A stretch of 64,000 bases of DNA from Luteitalea sp. TBR-22 (lineage in GTDB: Bacteria > Acidobacteriota > Vicinamibacteria > Vicinamibacterales > Vicinamibacteraceae), in contig NZ_AP024452.1 in NCBI RefSeq assembly GCF_016865485.1, positions 1,944,501 to 2,008,500 of the forward strand, given 5' to 3'. Both the position numbers and the translations under genes were made by a program. Numbering within the stretch: the first letter of the stretch is position 1; each line of letters begins with the position of its first letter. The notes under the pieces were generated by a model, which searched no databases, was not told where the DNA came from, and was given only the letters and a program-made list of their open reading frames with translations. This document shows positions 1 through 6,312 of the stretch, in pieces.

Positions 1-2
1 CA

Positions 3-203
3 GACATCAAGGCGGTCCGGGCCAAACTCGGCACATCGCAGCCGGAGTTCGCGGTCATGATCGGTGTGAGCGTCGCCACGCTCCGGAACTGGGAGCAGGG
101 GCGGCGCATACCCGAGGGCCCGGCGCTTGCCCTGCTCCGAGTGGCGGCCAAGCATCCCGACATCGTCATCGATGCGTTGCACGGCAGGCGCGGGGCTGCC
201 TAA
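3..203 (+). CDS. HTH antitoxin/transcriptional regulator (NadS/HigA-like), 5' end outside window
   Basis: The reading frame enters from the left edge and gives 66 residues. A helix-turn-helix of the XRE type is visible: LSQ-like 'GTSQPEFA', recognition helix 'VSVATLRNWEQGRR', then 'PEGPALALLRVAAKHP', the usual C-terminal pattern of NadS/HigA-type antitoxins that pair with RelE-like toxins. Such proteins bind the toxin and repress their own promoter. The toxin would lie upstream, outside the window. The stop codon TAA is supplied by the attC R'' box (GCCTAAC) that follows. The family call is firm for the HTH and moderate for the antitoxin role. Confidence 0.8.
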   Translation, partial: DIKAVRAKLGTSQPEFAVMIGVSVATLRNWEQGRRIPEGPALALLRVAAKHPDIVIDALHGRRGAA

Positions 204-272
204 CCGCCGCTTGCAGCCGACGGCGCCTGGCGCGATCCTGAGGCGCCGCGGCTGAAGCGGAGCACGTTAGGC
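198..272 (+). repeat. attC site 1
   Basis: R'' GCCTAAC at 198-204 and R' GTTAGGC at 266-272 are perfect reverse complements. Inside, CCGCTTGCAGCCG pairs with CGGCTGAAGCGG leaving one extrahelical G, and a GC-rich inner stem CGGCGCC/GGCGCCG closes the hairpin. The arrangement is that of an integron recombination site folded from a single strand. Confidence 0.95.
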
Positions 273-349
273 ATCGAGGGAAGCTGCTGGATCATGGTGC
301 ACATTCAGCATGAGCGGCGAGTGCGCCCGGATTCAGCTGAAGGAAAGCA

Positions 350-787
350 ATGGCACTAGCGCGTCATCACCGAACCAGCATCGCCCTTGGTGGGGTGTCT
401 GGAATCGTGCAGCCGCTGCTGCTGGCAATCGACCCCATTACGCCGCACTACAGTGACAAGCTGCTGCTGCAGCTCTGCATATTCGGTCTGGTTGCACCGA
501 GCATCCTCGGTGTACTCAACAGGGCGCTGGGCTCGGCGATCAACAAGCCAGTCGCAACGAAGCCGGCTGGACATTCGCCGGCGTCCACGCGTCAGGCTAG
601 CTCCATTTTCATAGCCGCAGCATGGGGCGTGGCCTTCGGCCTGTCTGGATTTGCCTGGTACAAGGTCGGCGTCATTCCGAAGGCAGCGTTGATTGTGGCC
701 GGCTTCTTTGGCTCGGCCGGCCTTGGCTTCCTGATGGCGTACCTCTTGGGCCTGGGCGTCACGAGTTCCGAAGACGCTGATGCCTAA
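350..787 (+). CDS. Hypothetical integral membrane cassette protein
   Basis: A 145-residue protein with three to four hydrophobic stretches: about residues 10-25, 38-58, 85-103 and 110-135, the last two rich in Gly/Ala/Leu. I do not recognise a family. It is the only gene of its cassette and starts 77 bp after the preceding R' box. 'GGAAAGC' lies just ahead of the ATG as a possible weak ribosome site. The TAA stop is provided by the GCCTAAC box of the following attC, so the last residues (EDADA) run up to the cassette's recombination site. Confidence 0.7.
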   Translation: MALARHHRTSIALGGVSGIVQPLLLAIDPITPHYSDKLLLQLCIFGLVAPSILGVLNRALGSAINKPVATKPAGHSPASTRQASSIFIAAAWGVAFGLSGFAWYKVGVIPKAALIVAGFFGSAGLGFLMAYLLGLGVTSSEDADA

Positions 788-856
788 CTACCGCTTGCAG
801 CCGACGGCGCCCGGCGCGATCCTGAGGCGCCGCGGCTGAAGCGGAACACGTTAGGC
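782..856 (+). repeat. attC site 2
   Basis: R'' GCCTAAC 782-788, R' GTTAGGC 850-856. It differs from site 1 by a few substitutions (TACCGC instead of CGCCGC after R'', GGAACAC instead of GGAGCAC before R'). The arm pairing and the extrahelical G are kept. Confidence 0.95.
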
Positions 857-902
857 AGAACCCAACGCAAGTGCCGTTAGTCGGTAGCACTTCGGAGGTC
901 TG

Positions 903-1175
903 GTGACTGCCAAGCAATGGCCAGCGTGGTGGGCTTGGGAGCTCGAACTCAGTCCGCACCTTGCGAAGCGGATGGTGGATCGCGGCTTCACCGAGGTGGA
1001 ACTGCGTCGGATGCTCGAGTACGCACAAGGACACGAATCCGACGTCGTCGAGGGCCGATTCGTGGTCGCGGTGCGGCACGCCGGCCGACCGTGGGAGGTC
1101 ATCGTCGAGCCGGACGGCGAACGGCGACTGCTGGTGGTCGTTACGGCGTATCCTGTGGAGCGAGACACGCCATGA
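903..1175 (+). CDS. DUF4258 domain protein
   Basis: A 90-residue protein starting at GTG 903. It shows the DUF4258 pattern: 'LSPHLAKRMVDRGFTEVELRRML', then 'GRPWEVIVEPD.ERRLLVVVTAYPVE'. This is a compact alpha/beta fold related to RelE-like or BrnT-like small proteins; DUF4258 members are often found in toxin-antitoxin-like pairs, but no activity is established here. It overlaps the next gene by four bases (ATGA), so the two are translationally coupled in one cassette. Function is unknown; a role as the toxin-like half of a pair is inference. Confidence 0.75.
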   Translation: MTAKQWPAWWAWELELSPHLAKRMVDRGFTEVELRRMLEYAQGHESDVVEGRFVVAVRHAGRPWEVIVEPDGERRLLVVVTAYPVERDTP

Positions 1176-1441
1176 GAGAGCCCTACCTCGAGGTCACGTT
1201 TCGGCATGGCCGGCCGCTGGCGGCGTACTACTACCTTCCTCGCGAGGTCGGCGAGAAGAGCGTGCGGACCCGCCGCGTGGAGCCGGGGCTGGTCATCGAC
1301 TACGCGAGCGACGGGTCGGCCATCGGCATCGAAATCACGGCTCCGATGCAGTTGTCCTTGTCCACCCTCAACGCGGTGCTGGCGGAGTTGGGACATGCGC
1401 CCGCCAGTGAAGCGGATCTGGCGCCTCTCGCTGCCGCATGA
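1172..1441 (+). CDS. DUF2283 domain protein
   Basis: An 89-residue protein whose ATG overlaps the stop of the DUF4258 gene (ATGA at 1172-1175). The core 'EPGLVIDYASDGSAIGIEI' is the typical DUF2283 signature (small beta protein with a D..G..VGIEI-like strand), followed by a helical tail 'SLSTLNAVLAELG'. DUF2283 genes are commonly next to DUF4258 genes. Function is not established; the pairing and overlap suggest a two-protein module, possibly antitoxin-like. The frame opens further upstream, but that part lies inside the DUF4258 gene and is not chosen as the start. Confidence 0.75.
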   Translation: MREPYLEVTFRHGRPLAAYYYLPREVGEKSVRTRRVEPGLVIDYASDGSAIGIEITAPMQLSLSTLNAVLAELGHAPASEADLAPLAAA

Positions 1442-1463
1442 AGAGTAGTGGGCAGGGGCATCT

Positions 1464-1538
1464 GCCTAACCGCCGCTTGCAGCCGACGGCGCCCGGCGCG
1501 ATCATGAGGCGCCGCGGCTGAAGCGGAGCACGTTAGGC
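1464..1538 (+). repeat. attC site 3
   Basis: R'' GCCTAAC 1464-1470 and R' GTTAGGC 1532-1538 with the shared inner arms; loop variant GATCATGA in place of GATCCTGA. Confidence 0.95.
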
Positions 1539-1572
1539 CGTGCAGACAATGGCGATATGGAGAGGCCCTCGG

Positions 1573-2016
1573 ATGCGGTGGACAATGGGTATTCGAGTCG
1601 CGCTGACCGTCTGCGTGCTGTTGACTGCGGCCACATCGCTTACGGCGCAGCAATCATGGACGTGCTCAAAGCCCCCAGTTGAGCCGTGTGCTAGACGGCA
1701 TGGCCGATTATCGAGTCAGAATGGCATCCCGCTCAGGCTCTGGCTGATCGGAACAAGGCGGGTGTTCGCCGTAGCGAATTCAATCGACTGGCTACCATCA
1801 GAGATCCGGCCGTATCTCGACATGACGTCTGAAGACCACAGCTACATCTATGGTGACTTCGTCGTCTGCCCACTGGAACTCGATGCGCCCGGAAACATGA
1901 GACAAGCCTGCCTCACCGGTGCTGAGAAACTGGTTGTGCAGCCACTCCGTCGGCCAGGGCCTTCGTTCCGTATTCTCTCGACCTGGCCAACCGGCGATCA
2001 ATCACTGCCGCATTAG
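1573..2016 (+). CDS. Secreted hypothetical cassette protein
   Basis: From ATG 1573 the protein begins with a clear signal peptide (MRWTMGIRVALTVCVLL...SLTAQQ), followed by about 120 residues with four cysteines ('SWTCSKPPVEPCARRHG', 'VVCPLELD', 'RQACLTG'), compatible with disulfides in the cell envelope. The frame is open from GTG 1540, and ATG 1549 and ATG 1585 are other possible starts; 1573 or 1585 gives the best signal peptide. The motif 'LDMTSEDHSYIYGDFVVCPL' looks conserved-protein-like, but I do not recognise the family. It is the single gene of its cassette. Confidence 0.65.
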   Translation: MRWTMGIRVALTVCVLLTAATSLTAQQSWTCSKPPVEPCARRHGRLSSQNGIPLRLWLIGTRRVFAVANSIDWLPSEIRPYLDMTSEDHSYIYGDFVVCPLELDAPGNMRQACLTGAEKLVVQPLRRPGPSFRILSTWPTGDQSLPH

Positions 2017-2050
2017 CCGTGAGACCGCAACAACCGGAACGATATGGCCG

Positions 2051-2125
2051 GCCTAACCGCCGCTTGCAGCCGACGGCGCCCGTCGCGATCATGAGGCGCC
2101 GCGGCTGAAGCGGAGCACGTTAGAC
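2051..2125 (+). repeat. attC site 4
   Basis: R'' GCCTAAC 2051-2057; R' GTTAGAC 2119-2125 has one change. The inner arms are intact. It precedes the first copy of the duplicated toxin-antitoxin cassette. Confidence 0.95.
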
Positions 2126-2210
2126 CGGTCGGGGAGCAGCGGCCAGCCCACCGAGGGAGTCCCGTCGCAGCTCGATTGCAGGCTGATGGCCATCGTGGGA
2201 GGATCGCCCC

Positions 2211-2432
2211 ATGCCCTCGAATCCGCTGACCGAACTCCTGAAGCTCCCACCCGGGGACCGGGCTGATTTGGCCATGTCCCTCTGGGAAAGCCTCGACGAC
2301 GAGGCACGGAACGAGCATCTAGAGTTGAGCGAGGCCGACGAGGCCGAGCTCGACCGCCGTTGGGCGGAACACCTGAACGATCCCGATAGCGGCGTGCCGT
2401 GGTCCGTGGTTCGCTCGAAGCTTCGCGGCTGA
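2211..2432 (+). CDS. Addiction module antitoxin, PF09720-type (copy 1)
   Basis: A 73-residue acidic protein: 'LTELLKLPPGDRADLAMSLWESLDD' followed by 'LSEADEAELDRRWAEHLNDPDSGVPWSVVRSKLRG'. This is the pattern of the 'putative addiction module component' family (Unstab_antitox), short helical antitoxins that neutralise ParE/RelE toxins encoded directly downstream. GGGAGGATCGCCCC before ATG 2211 contains a ribosome-binding sequence. The downstream toxin ATG follows the stop by two bases, so translation is coupled. An identical protein is encoded at 5691-5912. Confidence 0.88.
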   Translation: MPSNPLTELLKLPPGDRADLAMSLWESLDDEARNEHLELSEADEAELDRRWAEHLNDPDSGVPWSVVRSKLRG

Positions 2433-2434
2433 GC

Positions 2435-2728
2435 ATGTCGCTCCGGATTGTGTTTCGGCCCCAGGCCGCTGCTGAGGCGGTCGAGGTTCAGGGCTGGTAC
2501 GAGTCGCGGAGCGCTGGTCTGGGCGACCAGTTCGGTGGAGCCCTCAAGGCACTCGTGGAGCGGATCGCCGCCATGCCCTCAGCGTTTCCTCGGGTGCATG
2601 GCGCAACGCAGCGAGCCGTCCTGCGTCGCTTTCCCTACGCGGTCTACTTCCGCGTGGCTGCTGATTCGGTCGTTGTTCTATCGATTCATGGCCGGCAACA
2701 TCCGTCTCACTGGCGACATCGCAGGTAG
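2435..2728 (+). CDS. ParE/RelE-family toxin (copy 1, intact)
   Basis: A 97-residue basic protein from ATG 2435, two bases after the antitoxin stop. 'FRPQAAAEAVEVQGWYESRSAGLGDQFGGALKALVERIAAMP' is the helical hairpin of the ParE/RelE superfamily, and 'RAVLRRFPYAVYFRVAADSVVVLSIHGRQHPSHWRHR' is the beta-sheet and C-terminal basic segment. Family members poison DNA gyrase or cleave mRNA; which applies here cannot be told from sequence. The frame opens at GTG/ATG codons inside the antitoxin gene, but 2435 fits the operon layout. The second copy (5915) carries a stop at codon 60. Confidence 0.87.
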   Translation: MSLRIVFRPQAAAEAVEVQGWYESRSAGLGDQFGGALKALVERIAAMPSAFPRVHGATQRAVLRRFPYAVYFRVAADSVVVLSIHGRQHPSHWRHRR

Positions 2729-2742
2729 GTGGATCGCAGACG

Positions 2743-2817
2743 GTCTAACCGCCGCTTGCAGCCGACGGCGCCTGGCGTGATCATCAGGCGCCGCGGCTGA
2801 AGCGGAGCACGTTAGCC
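2743..2817 (+). repeat. attC site 5
   Basis: R'' GTCTAAC 2743-2749 and R' GTTAGCC 2811-2817, both with single changes. It belongs to the duplicated toxin-antitoxin cassette and shares its R'' variant and its GTGATCATCAG loop with site 8. Confidence 0.93.
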
Positions 2818-2842
2818 GGGCCGGGCGCCAGCGATTCGGCCG

Positions 2843-3191
2843 ATGATGGGACGACGCATGCTCAGTCGCGCACAGGAGATGCGGGTGTTCCTTGGCATCG
2901 TCATGCAGCCCTTGGTCGTTGGGGTGCTTGCCTTTGTCAGCGCTCCGCTGCTGCTGTTGGATCGCAGCGGGCGAACGCTCGCGGGCGGGTTGGCGCGAGA
3001 CGTTGTCGAGTCGGCTCTGTCTGTGGCCGTGGCGACGAGTCTACTCGCCCTCATCGTCGCCCTGGTAGGCGCGTTGCCCGTGGCCGTGTGGCTACTCAAA
3101 CGGCGGCAGGTATCGCTCTTCGAGGCGTGCGTCTATGGAGTCGGACTGGGGAACGTGCCGTTTGTCGTGGGCACGGCCTTGGCAGGCACCC
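2843..3191 (+). pseudogene. Membrane protein gene truncated by IS3 insertion
   Basis: About 116 residues remain before the IS end at 3192. There are hydrophobic segments at about residues 14-36, 52-80 and 92-115, separated by 'LLKRRQVS'. No family is recognised. It starts at ATG 2843 (2846 and 2858 are alternatives) shortly after the R' box of attC 5. The sequence beyond the insertion does not continue this protein but encodes the end of a different one, so the 3' part of this gene has been lost rather than merely interrupted. Confidence 0.65.
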
Positions 3192-3236
3192 TGGGCTTGA
3201 TCCGATCTCGTGGGCACCTTTGCAAAGGTGGATACG

Positions 3237-3554
3237 ATGGCCCGCATGGCCCCCGAGACCCCGCCGCGCCGGACCCGGCGCAGCTTCGATGACGACTTCA
3301 AAGCCCAGGCCGTCCGCCTGGTGCTCGACGAGGGCAAGAGCGTGGGCGCCGCGGCCCGCGACCTCGACCTGACCGAGTCGGCCCTCCGCCAGTGGGTCGA
3401 GCGCGCCCGCGCCGACCGCACCGGCGGCCGCACGGGGCTGACCACCGCCGAGCGCGACGAGCTGGCCAAGCTGCGCAAGGAGAATCGCGAGTTGCGGGTG
3501 GAGCGCGACATCCTAAAAAAAGCCGCGGCCTTCTTCGCGAAGCACCAGGCGTGA
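3237..3554 (+). CDS. IS3-family transposase OrfA
   Basis: A 105-residue protein with an N-terminal helix-turn-helix ('RRSFDDDFKAQAVRLVLDE...SVGAAARDLDLTESALRQWV') and a C-terminal leucine-zipper-like coiled coil ('TTAERDELAKLRKENRELRVERDILKKA'), as in HTH_Tnp_1 OrfA proteins that bind IS ends. Near its end the run A7 (3515-3521) gives a -1 frameshift heptamer, which would fuse it to OrfB as the active OrfAB transposase. ATG 3237 is chosen; a GTG at 3210 is also in frame but lies almost in the terminal repeat. Confidence 0.9.
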   Translation: MARMAPETPPRRTRRSFDDDFKAQAVRLVLDEGKSVGAAARDLDLTESALRQWVERARADRTGGRTGLTTAERDELAKLRKENRELRVERDILKKAAAFFAKHQA

Positions 3555-4417
3555 GGTTCGCCTGGATCGCCACGGAGAAGGCCACGCACCCGCTGCGGGT
3601 GCTCTGTCGGGTGCTGCGCGTCACCCCCAGCGGCTTCTATGCCTGGCAGCGGCGGCCCCTGTCGGCCCACGCGCGGCGGGACGGCGAGCTCGACGTGCGC
3701 ATCCGCGCGCTGTTCACCAAAGCGCGCCAGCGCTACGGGAGCCCGCGCATCCACGACGATCTGCGCGAGGCCGGCGTGCCGGTCAGTCGCAAGCGCGTGG
3801 CGCGCCTGATGCGCCAGGCGGGGCTGCGGGCGCGCCAGCGCAAGCGGTACCGCTCGACGACGATGAGTGAGCACGACCAGCCGATCGCGCCCAATCACCT
3901 CGCGCAAGCGTTCGAGGCCCATGCGCCTAATCAGCGCTGGGTGGGCGACACGACCGAGTTCGCCATCGGGACCAGCGGCAAGCTCTATCTCGCCGCGATC
4001 CTCGACCTCTACTCGCGGTTCGTCGTGGGCTGGGCGGTCAGTGCCGTCAATGACCGGCATCTGACGATCAAGGCGCTCGATCAGGCGCTGCGTCGCCGCG
4101 GGCCGGCGCCTGGGCTCTTGCACCACTCCGATCAGGGCTGCACGTACGCCAGCGCCGACTACCAGCGGGTGCTCGAGGCCCGTGGCCTCGTCTGCAGCAT
4201 GAGTCGGCGCGGTAACTGTTACGACAACGCGGTGGCGGAGAGCTTCTTCTCCACCGTGAAGAGTGAGCTCGCCGATCGCTTCGACAGCTTCGGTGAGGCC
4301 AAGATGGAGTTGTTCGACTACATAGAAGTGTTCTACAACCAGCAACGTCGGCACTCGACGATCGGGCGGATCAGTCCGGCCGCGTTCGAGCGCCGGTTCT
4401 CCGCTCAGGCGGCGTAG
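3551..4417 (+). CDS. IS3-family transposase OrfB (DDE integrase core)
   Basis: A 288-residue protein with a HTH_21-like segment ('ARQRYGSPRIHDDLREAGVPVSRKRVARLM') and an rve integrase core. The catalytic triad is D133 ('WVGDTTEF'), D194 ('HHSDQG') and E230 ('NAVAESFFS'), spacing DD(35)E, plus the usual 'FYNQQRRHSTIG' end. It overlaps the OrfA stop (GTGA at 3551-3554) and is probably expressed mainly by frameshifting as OrfAB. The gene looks intact, so the element may still be active. Confidence 0.92.
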   Translation: MRFAWIATEKATHPLRVLCRVLRVTPSGFYAWQRRPLSAHARRDGELDVRIRALFTKARQRYGSPRIHDDLREAGVPVSRKRVARLMRQAGLRARQRKRYRSTTMSEHDQPIAPNHLAQAFEAHAPNQRWVGDTTEFAIGTSGKLYLAAILDLYSRFVVGWAVSAVNDRHLTIKALDQALRRRGPAPGLLHHSDQGCTYASADYQRVLEARGLVCSMSRRGNCYDNAVAESFFSTVKSELADRFDSFGEAKMELFDYIEVFYNQQRRHSTIGRISPAAFERRFSAQAA

Positions 4418-4448
4418 TTAACCCGTCCACAGAATCGGATCAAGCCCA

Positions 4449-4556
4449 GTGACCGCGCTATGTCCCCGCTGCGGCATCGACAGCGTGTTGCCGTCTGCCG
4501 CCCCAATTCGCTGGGACGAGACGCTGCTCTCCGAGATGCAGGCGTTCTGGTTTTGA
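4449..4556 (+). pseudogene. 3' fragment of a CPxCGID-type cassette gene
   Basis: Immediately after the IS right end an open frame reads 35 residues: 'CPRCGIDSVLPSAAPIRWDETLLSEMQAFWF' in part, then TGA. The CPxCGIDSV... motif with a final 'FWF' resembles the C-terminus of a small family of zinc-ribbon-like 'cytoplasmic proteins' common in cassettes; that match is from memory. No N-terminal part exists in the window, and the gene left of the IS encodes a membrane protein, so this is a remnant with its 5' end lost. Confidence 0.6.
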
Positions 4557-4593
4557 CAGCGCGCGTGACGCAAGATGTCCACTAATCGACGTC

Positions 4594-4839
4594 ATGGTCA
4601 ACACGTCCGTCACGTTGACGGTCGGCGAGCTCGTCATCGCGCCGAAGTTCGGTCAAGCTGGCGAGCACAGGGCGTGGGGGTTGGCATTCGCGTGCGATCT
4701 GCCGCCAGTACTCAAGAGTCGCCTTTTCTGGCAGGCGTGGGAATGCGTGCGGAAGGCGCCATCGTCGTTTACTGGCGGACCGCCTAACCGCCGCTTGCAG
4801 CCGACGGCGCCCGACGCGATCCTGAGGCGCCGCGGCTGA
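4594..4839 (+). CDS. Possible small cassette protein running into attC
   Basis: An open frame from ATG 4594. The first 63 residues ('MVNTSVTLTVGELVIAPKF...') have ordinary composition; the tail 'NRRLQPTAPDAILRRRG' is simply translated attC. I do not recognise it. Another frame at 4575-4787 is very Arg-rich and ends in the attC TAA, and is less likely. It could be a second gene of the disrupted cassette or non-coding; low confidence. Confidence 0.3.
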   Translation: MVNTSVTLTVGELVIAPKFGQAGEHRAWGLAFACDLPPVLKSRLFWQAWECVRKAPSSFTGGPPNRRLQPTAPDAILRRRG

Positions 4840-4856
4840 AGCGGAGCACGTTAGGT
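4782..4856 (+). repeat. attC site 6
   Basis: R'' GCCTAAC 4782-4788 and R' GTTAGGT 4850-4856, inner arms intact. It closes the cassette that carries the IS3 element. Confidence 0.95.
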
Positions 4857-4864
4857 TGCCTCGA

Positions 4865-5269
4865 CTAGCGGGACGCCGTCGTCGAGCGTTGTCGAATCCA
4901 ACTTGCGAGTGCGTCTTCGGAGACGTGGCCCGCCGCGAGCGAAACAAACTGCACGACCACGTCCTCATCGGTGGCTTCGAATGCGCAGCCGTTGACGCCC
5001 AGGAACGTGACCATGGTGAGGAATCCGATTCGCTTGTTGCCGTCGCGATACGGATGGTTCTTCACGAGCCCGAACGCATAGGCAGCGGCGAGCGCCGGCA
5101 CGTCGGTCGCCGGGCGGTAGTGCCAAACTTGTCGTGGTCGGGCAAGCGCCGATTCCAGCGCGTTGTCATCCCGCACGCCCGGCAAGCCGCCGTGCTCGCG
5201 AAGCTGGTCGGCGTGAATGGCGTCCACGACGAGGCGCGACAGCCAAGTCGGCTCGCGGCGCGGCCCCAT
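4865..5269 (-). CDS. doc: Doc/Fic-family death-on-curing toxin
   Basis: A 134-residue protein with the Doc core motif HPYRDGNKR (about residues 71-79, minus strand), close to the HxFx(D/N)xNKR consensus, preceded by 'ESALARPRQVW' and 'AAAYAFGLVKN'. These are hallmark segments of the Doc subfamily, whose members phosphorylate elongation factor EF-Tu. The whole cassette is inverted relative to the others, so the gene is not read from an array promoter but from its own, 5' of the antitoxin at 5510-5527. It starts three bases after the antitoxin stop. All catalytic residues seem present. Confidence 0.88.
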   Translation of the reverse strand: MGPRREPTWLSRLVVDAIHADQLREHGGLPGVRDDNALESALARPRQVWHYRPATDVPALAAAYAFGLVKNHPYRDGNKRIGFLTMVTFLGVNGCAFEATDEDVVVQFVSLAAGHVSEDALASWIRQRSTTASR

Positions 5270-5272
5270 GGG

Positions 5273-5518
5273 CTATTTGGCGAGTTCCCGCAGGGCGTTG
5301 CGGTAGGTTTTGGCCGCTCTTGCCGCCACCTTCAGGGCTCGCTCGGCTTCGGGGTCGTAGGGCGTCAACAGAATGCCCCGGTCGGTCTCGATCGCCAAGA
5401 CGCGGTCGCCCGCCTCCAGATGGAGCCGGTCGGCCATGTCCTTGGGCAGGGTGGCACTGACCGAGCCGCCGGCTTGTCGCAAGGTCAGCTCTTTGGTCAC
5501 GGGCGCAGAGTAGCACAT
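5273..5518 (-). CDS. AbrB/SpoVT-type antitoxin of Doc
   Basis: About 81 residues from ATG 5518, or 75 from GTG 5500. 'VTKELTLRQAGGSVSATLPKDMADRLHLEAGDRVLAIETDRGILLTPY' is a swapped-hairpin AbrB/MazE-like DNA-binding domain, and the helical tail 'EAERALKVAARAAKTYRNALRELAK' should cover the toxin. ATG 5518 lies inside a perfect palindrome (5510-5527), the likely operator, so the GTG at 5500 is a reasonable alternative start. The gene is directly upstream of doc on the minus strand, and only about 13 bp separate its 5' end from the next attC. Confidence 0.82.
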   Translation of the reverse strand: MCYSAPVTKELTLRQAGGSVSATLPKDMADRLHLEAGDRVLAIETDRGILLTPYDPEAERALKVAARAAKTYRNALRELAK

Positions 5519-5527
5519 TTGTGCTAC
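5510..5527 (-). promoter_or_regulatory. Palindromic operator of the inverted antitoxin-doc cassette
   Basis: GTAGCACA-TT-TGTGCTAC is a perfect 8+2+8 palindrome overlapping the antitoxin start. Autorepression by AbrB-type antitoxins through such palindromes is well known; that this one is the operator is inferred from position and symmetry. Confidence 0.6.
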
Positions 5528-5530
5528 GCA

Positions 5531-5605
5531 ACCTAACCGCCGCTTGCAGCCGACGGCGCCCGGCGTGATCATGAGGCGCCGCGGCTGAAGCGGAGCACGT
5601 TAGAC
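5531..5605 (+). repeat. attC site 7
   Basis: R'' ACCTAAC 5531-5537 (first base changed) and R' GTTAGAC 5599-5605; arms intact. It directly follows the antitoxin promoter region of the inverted cassette. Confidence 0.94.
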
Positions 5606-5690
5606 CGGTCGGGGAGCAGCGGCCAGCCCACCGAGGGAGTCCCGTCGCAGCTCGATTGCAGGCTGATGGCCATCGTGGGAGGATCGCCCC

Positions 5691-5912
5691 ATGCCCTCGA
5701 ATCCGCTGACCGAACTCCTGAAGCTCCCACCCGGGGACCGGGCTGATTTGGCCATGTCCCTCTGGGAAAGCCTCGACGACGAGGCACGGAACGAGCATCT
5801 AGAGTTGAGCGAGGCCGACGAGGCCGAGCTCGACCGCCGTTGGGCGGAACACCTGAACGATCCCGATAGCGGCGTGCCGTGGTCCGTGGTTCGCTCGAAG
5901 CTTCGCGGCTGA
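5691..5912 (+). CDS. Addiction module antitoxin, PF09720-type (copy 2)
   Basis: Identical in protein and DNA to the gene at 2211-2432, at an exact offset of 3480 bp, including the ribosome-binding region. It encodes the 73-residue acidic antitoxin with the 'LPPGDRADLAMSLWESLDD' core. Here the partner toxin is broken, so this copy makes antitoxin alone. Because the protein is identical, it should neutralise the intact toxin of copy 1 and so lowers the penalty for losing that cassette's antitoxin; this functional reading is inference. Confidence 0.88.
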   Translation: MPSNPLTELLKLPPGDRADLAMSLWESLDDEARNEHLELSEADEAELDRRWAEHLNDPDSGVPWSVVRSKLRG

Positions 5913-5914
5913 GC

Positions 5915-6208
5915 ATGTCGCTCCGGATTGTGTTTCGGCCCCAGGCCGCTGCTGAGGCGGTCGAGGTTCAGGGCTGGTACGAGTCGCGGAGCGCTGGTCT
6001 GGGCGACCAGTTCGGTGGAGCCCTCAAGGCACTCGTGGAGCGGATCGCCGCCATGCCCTCAGCGTTTCCTCGGGTGCATGGCGCAACGCAGTGAGCCGTC
6101 CTGCGTCGCTTTCCCTACGCTGTCTACTTCCGCGTGGCTGCTGATTCGGTCGTTGTTCTATCGATTCATGGCCGGCAACATCCGTCTCACTGGCGACATC
6201 GCAGGTAG
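5915..6208 (+). pseudogene. ParE/RelE toxin copy 2, nonsense mutation at codon 60
   Basis: The second copy of the toxin gene. C2612 of copy 1 is T6092 here, turning CAG CGA into CAG TGA and ending the protein after 59 residues, before the beta-sheet and basic C-terminal segment that carry the active residues in this superfamily. One further change in the gene is silent (G2641 to T6121) and the original stop TAG is still present at 6206-6208. The rest of the reading frame is intact, so the inactivation looks recent. Confidence 0.85.
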
Positions 6209-6222
6209 CTGGATCGCGGACG

Positions 6223-6297
6223 GTCTAACCGCCGCTTGCAGCCGACGGCGCCTGGCGTGATCATCAGGCGCCGCGGCTGAAGCGGAACACGTTAGGC
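6223..6297 (+). repeat. attC site 8
   Basis: R'' GTCTAAC 6223-6229, R' GTTAGGC 6291-6297; copy of site 5 with GGAACAC before R' and one change in R'. Confidence 0.95.
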
Positions 6298-6312
6298 GGG
6301 TAGGTATTTCAC

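Larger units (their letters stand above)
3192..4448 (+). mobile_element. IS3-family insertion sequence
   Basis: About 1257 bp with 5'-TG...CA-3' ends. The left end TGGGCTTGATCCGAT and the reverse complement of the right end match over 15 bases, then partly over the next ten. It encodes OrfA and OrfB overlapping in the -1 frame with an A7 slippery run at 3515-3521, and OrfB carries a DD(35)E triad. No direct target duplication is seen: the bases before 3192 (ACC C) do not match those after 4448 (GTGA). It lies inside an integron cassette between fragments of two different genes. Confidence 0.88.

Noticed and set aside
3188-4452. Target-site duplication around the IS3 element
   Set aside because: Bases on either side (ACCC and GTGA) do not match for any 3-5 bp duplication at the TG..CA ends.
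4575-4787. 70-residue frame ending at the attC stop
   Set aside because: Extreme Arg content and no motif; the overlapping frame at 4594 has a more natural composition, though it too is weak.
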